This document shows positions 1-5,151 of a DNA stretch of 18,294 nt, piece by piece. This stretch comes from Anaerolineales bacterium (GTDB taxonomy: Bacteria > Chloroflexota > Anaerolineae > Anaerolineales > Villigracilaceae). The notes under the pieces were generated by a model, which worked only from the letters and a program-made list of their open reading frames with translations, made no database searches and had not been told where the DNA came from. A program made the position numbers and the translations under genes. The stretch spans positions 1 through 18,294 of the forward strand of contig JANTFU010000009.1 of the NCBI GenBank assembly GCA_024763295.1. The letters run 5' to 3'. Each line of letters begins with the position of its first letter. The stretch's first letter is position 1.

Positions 1-117
1 TATCGTCCTTGTTCGTATCGAAATCGTAGCGGTTTTCAGAGAAAAATTGTGCGTTTTGAGTCGCTCTGGTTTCGATACGGCGAAAAGCATCGCCTACTCA
101 ACCCACGCTGTAATCTC
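1..117. other. Intergenic sequence with a small hairpin, upstream of thioredoxin
   Basis: No convincing gene is seen. One frame (2-121, +) stays open from the window edge to a TAA at 119, but its translation resembles nothing I know and it runs through what looks like a dispersed repeat (GGTTTCGATACG near 69-80, CTACTCAACC near 94-103). A short hairpin is present: GGCGA at 79-83 and TCGCC at 90-94. It could be the 3' end of a gene cut by the window edge; the sequence does not decide. Confidence 0.35.
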
Positions 118-140
118 GTAAGTTATTTAATTCTTATTCC
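118..140 (+). repeat. 23-bp dispersed motif, copy A
   Basis: Consensus GTAWGTTATTTMATT, three variable bases, then RTTCC. Other copies are at 7973-7995 (+), 9370-9392 (-) and 9558-9580 (+). All four are intergenic and each lies beside another repeat. This copy follows the hairpin at 79-94 and ends 31 bp before the thioredoxin start. The shared sequence is directly visible; its role is unknown. Confidence 0.7.
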
Positions 141-171
141 CTATTATCAATAATTTACCGGAGTTTTCTCT

Positions 172-510
172 ATGATTACAGAACCAATCCACGTTACTGA
201 TGCAGCCTTTGAAAAAACAGTCATGCAGTCTACACTGCCCGTGATTGTCGATTTTTGGGCACCTTGGTGCGGACCGTGCAAAATGGTTGCCCCAACCCTT
301 GAAAAACTAGCCAAAGAAATGGCAGGAAAGATCATTGTTGCCAAAGTCAACACCGATGAACATGCCCAATGGGCAGGACAATTTGGCGTGCAAGGTATAC
401 CTACCATGCTTTTTATTGCCAAGGGCAAAGTTGTCCATCGTCAGGTTGGCGCACTGCCTGAGCCGATGCTGCGTCAGGTTGTTAATCAATTTCTCGAAGT
501 CGTTCAATAA
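172..510 (+). CDS. trxA: Thioredoxin
   Basis: A 112-residue thioredoxin-fold protein, the usual length for a stand-alone cytoplasmic thioredoxin, which reduces protein disulfides with electrons from thioredoxin reductase. The active site WCGPC is at residues 32-36, preceded by the usual FWAPW strand end, and the cis-proline loop GIPT is at 75-78 (Pro77). There is no signal peptide, so it should act in the cytosol. The ATG at 172 follows GGAG (160-163) with 8-nt spacing. The next gene, a lipoprotein, begins 27 bp after the stop, so the two may be co-transcribed. The family is certain; its assignment as the main cellular thioredoxin rather than a paralogue is not, since no reductase gene is nearby. 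Confidence 0.95.
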   Translation: MITEPIHVTDAAFEKTVMQSTLPVIVDFWAPWCGPCKMVAPTLEKLAKEMAGKIIVAKVNTDEHAQWAGQFGVQGIPTMLFIAKGKVVHRQVGALPEPMLRQVVNQFLEVVQ

Positions 511-537
511 TCACCGTTTAGGGTGAGGGAGGTCGCC

Positions 538-1317
538 ATGAAAAAGAGTTTACTCGTTGCTGTGCTTGTTCTTTTTAGCCTAACTGCCTGCACAGGCATT
601 CTCGGCGGAGGTGGAGAAGCGCCTGCAGCCGAAGCGCCTGCCGCAGAGGCTGTTGATATTAACGCGACAGTGGATGCGGAAGCCAGCACCCAAGCCGCTC
701 AAACGATGGACGCACTGGATGCGGCTGCCGCAGAAGAAATGGCAAAAGCGACCCCAACCCTCGTCCCTGCGACACCTACGCAAGAAATGCCTGCTACCGC
801 CACTGAAACCCTTGCCCCAACCGAGGAAACAACCGCCACCCCAGACGAAAAAGCGGAAGCTGCTACCGAAGAAGACGTGACCCCAACCGTAGAAGGCGCA
901 GAACCATCCGCGACGGAAGAAGTCAGCGCTACCGCAACCTTGGCTGCCACCGCCACCGAAAGCGTGATGACCGCCACGCCCGGCGCAACCGCAACCAGCG
1001 TGTACCCATCACCCACATCTCCCATCGCCATCAACATGCCGCCGGAAAATCTGGTTGGCTACCGACCGGTTGAAATCAGAAATATGCTCAAAGGGAGAGT
1101 CTACATCTCTTTTCAAGGCGTAACCGAGTATGATTACCGCCCAGTAATTGAATATGACCTCGCCGGCTTTAAAAAAGTTCGCATTCATGTTCCACAAGGC
1201 GAATATAAAATCGTTGTCTACGTTGGCAAAAACCCGATGATAGACTATGTAACGATCAACAAAAACACCAATCTCGTCATCACTATTCGTAAAAACAGCC
1301 TAAGAATAGAAAAATAA
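538..1317 (+). CDS. Lipoprotein with Ala/Thr/Glu-rich linker and small C-terminal domain
   Basis: A 259-residue predicted lipoprotein of unknown function. It has a short basic start (MKK), a hydrophobic stretch to residue 14 and a lipobox LTAC with the lipidated Cys at 18. Residues about 30-160 are low complexity, rich in Ala, Thr, Glu and Pro, and should form an extended tether on the outer face of the membrane. The last ~95 residues (from about PIAINMPP) alternate hydrophobic and polar residues like a small beta-sandwich; I do not recognise the domain. The ATG at 538 was chosen over an in-frame GTG at 523 because it follows GGGAGG (527-532) with 5-nt spacing and gives a clean signal peptide. 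The next gene, 23 bp downstream, has the same architecture. Confidence 0.85.
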   Translation: MKKSLLVAVLVLFSLTACTGILGGGGEAPAAEAPAAEAVDINATVDAEASTQAAQTMDALDAAAAEEMAKATPTLVPATPTQEMPATATETLAPTEETTATPDEKAEAATEEDVTPTVEGAEPSATEEVSATATLAATATESVMTATPGATATSVYPSPTSPIAINMPPENLVGYRPVEIRNMLKGRVYISFQGVTEYDYRPVIEYDLAGFKKVRIHVPQGEYKIVVYVGKNPMIDYVTINKNTNLVITIRKNSLRIEK

Positions 1318-1340
1318 TATTCAGGAGAAAACGAAATCCC

Positions 1341-1973
1341 ATGAAAAAAACCATTTTAATTTTAGCCGCCTTAAGTTTCTTTATGGGCGCATGTGGCGCG
1401 AAAAATGCCGCACCCTCCGCTGATGAGGCGACATCCGCAGCAGAAGCGCAATTGACCGGCGCAGATATTCAAGAAACTGCTGTCGCCATGGCATGGACTA
1501 TGGCAGCCGAAACCTTGGCAGCCATGCCCACCGAAACCTTCACCCCTCTACCTCCAACGGCAACTTTCACGCCCGTCTTCACTGCGACCCCTGTCCCAAC
1601 GGCAACGCCGCTCTTCACCGCCACACCGCTTCCCACAGCAACATCGGAAGAAGAAATCAAAATGCTCTACTCATGGGAGGGGGCATCAACCAGTTTTGTC
1701 ATCTTCAACGATACCAAAGCAACCGCATCGGTTTCAATTTACCTCGTCGAGGGAACCAACCCAAGAGGCTACTACGGCAACTTGGCAGGTGTCTATTTGA
1801 ACAAACGCCAGAGCACCCGAATTAGTGCGCCCCATGTGGGTACTTACTGCTTTTGGGCATGGATGAGTAGCTCCGATAAAAACTGGAGCGTAGACGGCTG
1901 TATGGGCGTCAGCAACCCCGATAAAAACGAAGTTCACCTTACCGAAAATGGCATCAAATTCGTTGGTCCCTAA
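1341..1973 (+). CDS. Lipoprotein with Thr/Pro linker and Cys-containing C-terminal domain
   Basis: A 210-residue predicted lipoprotein of unknown function. The signal peptide ends in the lipobox MGAC (Cys18). An Ala-rich segment follows (to about 60), then a Thr/Pro linker of TPVFTATPVP type (about 62-100). The C-terminal ~105 residues form a compact domain with two Cys (in GTYCFWAW and VDGCMGV), which could pair as a disulfide outside the cell. AGGAG (1323-1327) lies 13 nt before the ATG, a longer spacing than usual; no other in-frame start fits the signal peptide. It is probably co-expressed with the preceding lipoprotein and thioredoxin, which would suit a thiol-related envelope role, but that is speculation. 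A strong terminator follows. Confidence 0.85.
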   Translation: MKKTILILAALSFFMGACGAKNAAPSADEATSAAEAQLTGADIQETAVAMAWTMAAETLAAMPTETFTPLPPTATFTPVFTATPVPTATPLFTATPLPTATSEEEIKMLYSWEGASTSFVIFNDTKATASVSIYLVEGTNPRGYYGNLAGVYLNKRQSTRISAPHVGTYCFWAWMSSSDKNWSVDGCMGVSNPDKNEVHLTENGIKFVGP

Positions 1974-1991
1974 TTTTCAGGACAACCCAAA

Positions 1992-2029
1992 AATCAAAAG
2001 AGCCTCCCGAACGGGAGGCTCTTTTGATT
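1992..2029. terminator. Bidirectional intrinsic terminator
   Basis: A perfect 18-bp stem (1992-2009 with 2012-2029) has a GC-rich centre AGCCTCCCG/CGGGAGGCT and a very small loop. It is bordered by A runs on the left and T runs on the right, so it can act on both strands. It sits between the end of the + strand lipoprotein (1973) and the end of the - strand small-protein gene (2043), where convergent transcripts meet. Confidence 0.9.
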
Positions 2030-2042
2030 CAAAACGAAAAGC

Positions 2043-2243
2043 CTATTTCTTGCCGAACAGACCGCCCAACATATCGACAGCGCCACCAAGTTCACCGTCA
2101 CCATCGAGCAAATTATCGACGATCCCGGCAACAGAATCAGGAAGTTTGTCTTTGATGAAATCAAGCATCAACTTGACCACAACTCCAGCTTCCTCTTCGT
2201 CTAAGCTTGTTTTTTCAACAATAATCGCAATTAACTCGTCCAT
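2043..2243 (-). CDS. Small acidic helical protein, function unknown
   Basis: A 66-residue protein starting MDELIAIIVEKT and ending GGLFGKK. The ATG (2241-2243) follows AAGGAG (2249-2254) at 5-nt spacing, an excellent ribosome site. An upstream extension to 2444 is open but runs through a DNA repeat and is rejected. The first ~45 residues should form two or three amphipathic helices with many Asp/Glu (SLDEEEAG, KDKLPDSVAG), followed by a Gly-rich tail (GDGELGGAVDMLGGL). The pattern recalls small DUF2267/DUF937-type helical proteins, but I cannot assign a family. There is no signal peptide. It is the last gene of the xseA-xseB-DUF212 strand run, separated from DUF212 by a palindromic repeat, and it ends at the shared terminator. 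Confidence 0.75.
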   Translation of the reverse strand: MDELIAIIVEKTSLDEEEAGVVVKLMLDFIKDKLPDSVAGIVDNLLDGDGELGGAVDMLGGLFGKK

Positions 2244-2264
2244 TTTTTCTCCTTTTAATCTGAA

Positions 2265-2414
2265 TTTTTTTTGGTTCTCTGATGTTTTATGGGGTAATCC
2301 CCCCTCTGTCCTACGGACATCTCCCCTCGAAGGGGGGAGAATCAGTTCCTTCCCCCCTCGGGGGAAGGTTAGGAAGGGGGAAACCCCACAATAGCTCAGA
2401 GAGCCATTTTTTTT
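2265..2414. repeat. GC-rich multi-hairpin repeat, copy 1
   Basis: An intergenic element with imperfect inverted ends: T8-GG-TTCTCTGA at 2265-2282 and TCAGAGAGCC-A-T8 at 2396-2414. The core (about 2286-2393) holds consecutive hairpins: GTCC-tac-GGAC, CTCCCC/GGGGAG and CCCCC/GGGGG, with GGGG/CCCC blocks at both outer ends. A closely similar core lies at 9411-9519. The right end overlaps the stop codon of the DUF212 gene by two bases. Confidence 0.8.
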
Positions 2415-2868
2415 ATTGCCACAAAAACCACAAGGCTTGGGCAACGATCAAACCTAATAATACCCCACCTACCGCTTCAAGGGGCGTATGACCTAAAACT
2501 TCACGCAGTTTTTTCTCAGCTTCAAAATTTCCGCTAAACAACTCACTAAGCAGGATATTAATCTTCTCGGCATGTAAGCCCGCCTGTCTGCGGACGCCGG
2601 TCGCATCGTAAATCACAATCATTGTAATCGGGAAAAGCGCCGCAAAAACGGGCGAATCGAACCCTACAAATAAGCCCGCTCCCCAAGCCGCTCCCACCAT
2701 CAACGCCGAGTGCGAACTGGGCATCCCGCCTGAGCTTATCAAGAGCGCCCAATTGATTTTTTGGGTGCGAAAATACTCAATCGGCACTTTCAAAATTTGC
2801 GCCAGCCCCCAAGCGATTATCGAACTCAAAAAAACGGGATTATCAAAAATCCCCAGCACACTATTCAT
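2413..2868 (-). CDS. DUF212 / YuiD-type divergent PAP2 family membrane protein
   Basis: A 151-residue membrane protein. It shows the family's signature pieces in order: SSGGMPSSHSALM, a central YDATGVRRQAG, and LGHTPLEAVGG before a last hydrophobic segment. These resemble the phosphatase motifs of PAP2 enzymes (SxxxH and a following His), so a lipid- or polyprenyl-phosphate phosphatase role is often suggested for DUF212, but I know of no proven substrate. About four hydrophobic segments are visible, placing it in the cytoplasmic membrane. The ATG at 2866-2868 overlaps the end of xseB by 8 bp; a start at 2880 is also possible but its GGTGG sits against the start codon. The overlap implies translational coupling to xseB. 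Confidence 0.85.
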   Translation of the reverse strand: MNSVLGIFDNPVFLSSIIAWGLAQILKVPIEYFRTQKINWALLISSGGMPSSHSALMVGAAWGAGLFVGFDSPVFAALFPITMIVIYDATGVRRQAGLHAEKINILLSELFSGNFEAEKKLREVLGHTPLEAVGGVLLGLIVAQALWFLWQ

Positions 2869-3067
2869 CGAGATCACCATCCACCAGTTGCTTTACACGC
2901 AACTCAGCATTTTCCAACAAGCGTGAGCAATACTTACTCAACACTTGTCCACGCTCAAAGAGCGCCAGCGATTCTTCGAGCGTTTTTTCTTCGTTTTCGA
3001 GCGTGCCCACCACCGCTTCCAATTCGGCAAAGGCTTCTTCGTATGTTAATTCTTCGATCTTTTTCAT
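2861..3067 (-). CDS. xseB: Exodeoxyribonuclease VII small subunit
   Basis: A 68-residue protein of normal XseB length with the family pattern YEEAFAELEAVVGTLENEEKTLEESLALFERGQ followed by SRLLENAELRVKQL. It forms the coiled regulatory subunits of exonuclease VII, which degrades single-stranded DNA from both ends together with XseA. The ATG at 3065-3067 follows GGAG (3073-3076) with 5-nt spacing; an in-frame GTG at 3073 overlaps that site and is rejected. It lies downstream of xseA on the same strand, 113 bp away, with a palindromic repeat filling the gap, and its end overlaps the DUF212 gene. Confidence 0.95.
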   Translation of the reverse strand: MKKIEELTYEEAFAELEAVVGTLENEEKTLEESLALFERGQVLSKYCSRLLENAELRVKQLVDGDLDE

Positions 3068-3087
3068 AATCACTCCATCAAAATCAC

Positions 3088-3175
3088 ATCACTGCGAGGA
3101 GTGTGCTGTTACGACGAAGCAGTCTCCCTGAAGCTCGTGGAGATTGCTTCGACGATAAAGCTGTCTCGCAATGAC
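3088..3175. repeat. Palindromic repeat of the GAAGCAATCTC type, copy 1
   Basis: Inner arms CGAAGCAGTCTCC (3115-3127) and GGAGATTGCTTCG (3139-3151) pair with one mismatch. Outer arms near ACTGCGAGG (3091) and CTCGCAATGAC (3165-3175) also pair in part. A second member is at 13378-13473. The element lies between xseA and xseB and would form a long hairpin in their shared transcript. Confidence 0.8.
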
Positions 3176-3180
3176 GTACA

Positions 3181-4398
3181 TTAGATTGTTTTCGCGTCAA
3201 TCTCACCATCCTTGACGCGGATATGGATGAGTTCATCTGGCTGGACATCGTCCGCAGCAGAGACAACCTTCCCATCGCTGTGACGGGTGACGATAGCGTA
3301 GCCACGCGCCAGAACTTTGGCTGGGTTCAGCGCATCGAGGCGACTGCCCAATCCAAACAACTTCTCCCGCAACATGCCCAAATGATGGGTCTGTCCACGA
3401 TTTAGGCGCTGATTTAATCCATCCAACGTTTGCGCATCACGTTGAACTTGACGCAATGGAGAAACATACCCCAAACGCTGGGAGAAATCGTCCAGATTCA
3501 CAAAGGCAGCATCAAGAATGGCGCTCATTTGCTCACGCAGCTTCTCTGTGTAATGATTATTCGCGCCGCTCAACTCGGCAATCGTGATTGGGGTCGCTTG
3601 TTCGGCGGCGGCGGTTGGTGTAGCGGCGCGCAGATCGGCGGCGAAGTCGGTCAGGGTGAAATCTGTTTCGTGCCCCACGCCCGATATAACGGGAACGGGA
3701 TAAGCCGCCACCGCTCTAACCACGCGCTCGTCGTTAAACGCCCATAAATCTTCAATTGAGCCACCCCCGCGTCCAAGCAGGAGCAAGTCAAGGTCAGGAG
3801 CGACGCGCAACAGGTTCTCCATCGCAGCAACAATTTTCGGTGGCGCGGCATCCCCTTGCACCATCGTCGGCGCAATAATCACCTCTGCAAGTGGCATTCG
3901 CCGCTGCAAGGTGTTGAGCATGTCGCGGATGGCTGCACCTGTTGCCGAGGTCACAATCCCAATCTTTTTCGGCAAATTTGGGATGGGACGTTTGGCGTCT
4001 GGATCGAATAAGCCTTCGGCTTCAAGCAGCGCTTTGAGACGCAAATATTCCTGATAAAGCGCGCCTTCACCAACGGGACGGATTTGGTCGGCGTAAAGTT
4101 GATATTGCCCGCTGACATCGTAAATGCTGATGTAGCCGTGAACTTCGATCTCCATGCCATCGCGTAAGTCCAAATTAAGCCGCGCAACGCTGCTGCGCCA
4201 CATGACCGCGCGCATAGCGGCACCGCTGTCTTTGAGTGTAAAGTAGATATGCCCCGAACGCGGGCGGGAAAGGTTGGAAATTTCGCCCTTGACCCAAACA
4301 TTGCGTAACAGCTCGTCGGACTCAAAAAGCTCACGCAAGTAGGATGTGATGCTGGTGACTGTCCAGTTTGGGGAGGCAAAAAGGGATGCTTGTTTCAT
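3181..4398 (-). CDS. xseA: Exodeoxyribonuclease VII large subunit
   Basis: A 405-residue protein, the usual XseA length. An N-terminal OB-fold DNA-binding domain spans about 12-110 (VWVKGEISNLSRPRSGHIYF at 34-53). The catalytic domain follows, with PKKIGIVTSATGAAIRDML (143-161), LLLGRGGGSIEDLWAFNDE (206-224) and VPVISGVGHETDFTLTDF (235-252). The remainder is helical, matching the long arm that binds XseB. It cuts single-stranded DNA processively in repair and mismatch-linked degradation. No Shine-Dalgarno sequence is evident before the ATG at 4396-4398. It is divergent from the HIT gene across a 228-bp gap and heads the xseA-xseB-DUF212-small protein run. Confidence 0.97.
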   Translation of the reverse strand: MKQASLFASPNWTVTSITSYLRELFESDELLRNVWVKGEISNLSRPRSGHIYFTLKDSGAAMRAVMWRSSVARLNLDLRDGMEIEVHGYISIYDVSGQYQLYADQIRPVGEGALYQEYLRLKALLEAEGLFDPDAKRPIPNLPKKIGIVTSATGAAIRDMLNTLQRRMPLAEVIIAPTMVQGDAAPPKIVAAMENLLRVAPDLDLLLLGRGGGSIEDLWAFNDERVVRAVAAYPVPVISGVGHETDFTLTDFAADLRAATPTAAAEQATPITIAELSGANNHYTEKLREQMSAILDAAFVNLDDFSQRLGYVSPLRQVQRDAQTLDGLNQRLNRGQTHHLGMLREKLFGLGSRLDALNPAKVLARGYAIVTRHSDGKVVSAADDVQPDELIHIRVKDGEIDAKTI

Positions 4399-4487
4399 TG
4401 GGCAGAGGATACTTTATTAAGGGGCAAGATGCAAGTTACAAGGGCGGCAATTCTCAATATGAATTGGGTGTGTATCGAATGCTTTAT

Positions 4488-4529
4488 AGAAAACAGAAAA
4501 TGCGTGTTGCGTGTTCCGTATTGATAATT
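4488..4529 (+). repeat. Degenerate heptamer array
   Basis: Six consecutive 7-bp units can be read: AGAAAAC, AGAAAAT, GCGTGTT, GCGTGTT, CCGTATT, GATAATT. A 12-bp direct repeat GCAAGTTACAAG flanks it at 4431-4442 and 4535-4546. It lies in the divergent gap between xseA and the HIT gene. The period is visible but the units are degenerate, so statistical support should be computed. Confidence 0.5.
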
Positions 4530-4539
4530 GCCAAGCAAG

Positions 4540-4567
4540 TTACAAGAGACGAGTTTTCTGCTACAAT
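4540..4567 (+). promoter_or_regulatory. Candidate extended -10 promoter for the HIT gene
   Basis: TGC-TACAAT (4559-4567) is a good extended -10 element (TGnTATAAT type). A weak -35 (TTACAA, 4540-4545) lies 16 bp upstream, which fits since extended -10 promoters tolerate a poor -35. Transcription would begin near 4574, so nearly the whole leader would be the octamer array at 4571-4626. Confidence 0.5.
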
Positions 4568-4570
4568 CGC

Positions 4571-4626
4571 ACCATCAAAATGTCCAACTATCAAACTATC
4601 CAACTACCAAACTACCCAACTACTTT
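4571..4626 (-). repeat. Octamer array ending at the HIT start codon
   Basis: Seven 8-bp units in a row, including ACTATCAA, ACTATCCA, ACTACCAA, ACTACCCA and ACTACTTT; the last unit ends at 4626 and the ATG begins at 4627. Read on the - strand the unit is AGTTTGGT/AGTTGGAT, which matches the arrays at 5114-5151 and 12797-12836, hence the strand given. There is no recognisable Shine-Dalgarno sequence within it on the + strand. Confidence 0.8.
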
Positions 4627-5112
4627 ATGAAACATCTCTGGTCTCCCTGGCGTATGAAATATATCCAAAAGCATCTTCAAGCAGACGGCTGCGTCTTCTG
4701 CAAAGTACAAAAGATGCCTGATAATGAAGAAAATCTAATCGTTTATCGCGGCGAAAATGCGTATGTGATTATGAACCGCTTTCCGTACACAAGCGGACAT
4801 GTACTCGTACTGCCCTATGTTCACGAAAACAATCTCGAAATATTGCCCGAAGCCACCCGTGCAGAGATGATGGAACTGGTTACCAAAACCATGTCCGTTT
4901 TGCGTGGCACTTATCATCCGCAAGGCTTCAACTTCGGCGCAAACATCGGCGCAGCAGCCGGAGCCGGCATCGCGCCGCATGTTCACCTGCACATCGTCCC
5001 GCGCTGGAACGGGGATACGAATTTCATGTCCACGCTCGGTGAAACGCGCGTTGTCCCCGAAGCGCTGGAAGACTCCTATTGGCGTGTACGCAAAGCGTGG
5101 GAAGAATCTTAG
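4627..5112 (+). CDS. HIT-family nucleotide phosphorylase/hydrolase (Ap4A phosphorylase-like)
   Basis: A 161-residue histidine-triad protein. The catalytic motif is HVHLH at 118-122, with middle histidines that attack the alpha-phosphate, followed by IVPRW. The N-terminus (LWSPWRMKYI, then CVFC at 22-25) is typical of the branch related to Ap4A phosphorylases/ATP adenylyltransferases rather than of short HINT proteins. RFPYTSGHVLVLPYVH is the nucleotide-binding strand region. It probably breaks down diadenosine polyphosphates or adenylated compounds in the cytosol; the exact substrate cannot be read from sequence. The ATG at 4627 was chosen because the homologous region begins at LWSPWRM; upstream in-frame codons are array sequence. 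No ribosome site is visible. It is bounded by octamer arrays on both sides. Confidence 0.9.
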   Translation: MKHLWSPWRMKYIQKHLQADGCVFCKVQKMPDNEENLIVYRGENAYVIMNRFPYTSGHVLVLPYVHENNLEILPEATRAEMMELVTKTMSVLRGTYHPQGFNFGANIGAAAGAGIAPHVHLHIVPRWNGDTNFMSTLGETRVVPEALEDSYWRVRKAWEES

Positions 5113-5113
5113 C

Positions 5114-5151
5114 GTTGGAAGGTTTGAAAGTTTAAAGGTTTGAAAGTTATG
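5114..5151 (+). repeat. Octamer array filling the gap between the HIT and DUF3048 genes
   Basis: Units GTTGGAAG, GTTTGAAA, GTTTAAAG, GTTTGAAA and a partial GTTATG follow the HIT stop codon (5110-5112) almost at once and run into the ATG (5149-5151) of the next gene. It is the inverse orientation of the array at 4571-4626, so the HIT gene sits between two outward-related arrays. Confidence 0.8.

Noticed and set aside
2..121. Open + strand frame from the window edge
   Set aside because: The product is not recognisable and the DNA has features of a dispersed repeat; too little is visible to call a gene.
1948..2394. A 148-codon + strand frame after the second lipoprotein
   Set aside because: It runs through the terminator, antisense to the small-protein gene and into the multi-hairpin repeat; no ribosome site and a low-complexity product.
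2244..2444. N-terminal extension of the small acidic protein to 133 residues
   Set aside because: The extension translates the DNA repeat, whereas AAGGAG stands 5 nt before the internal ATG at 2243.
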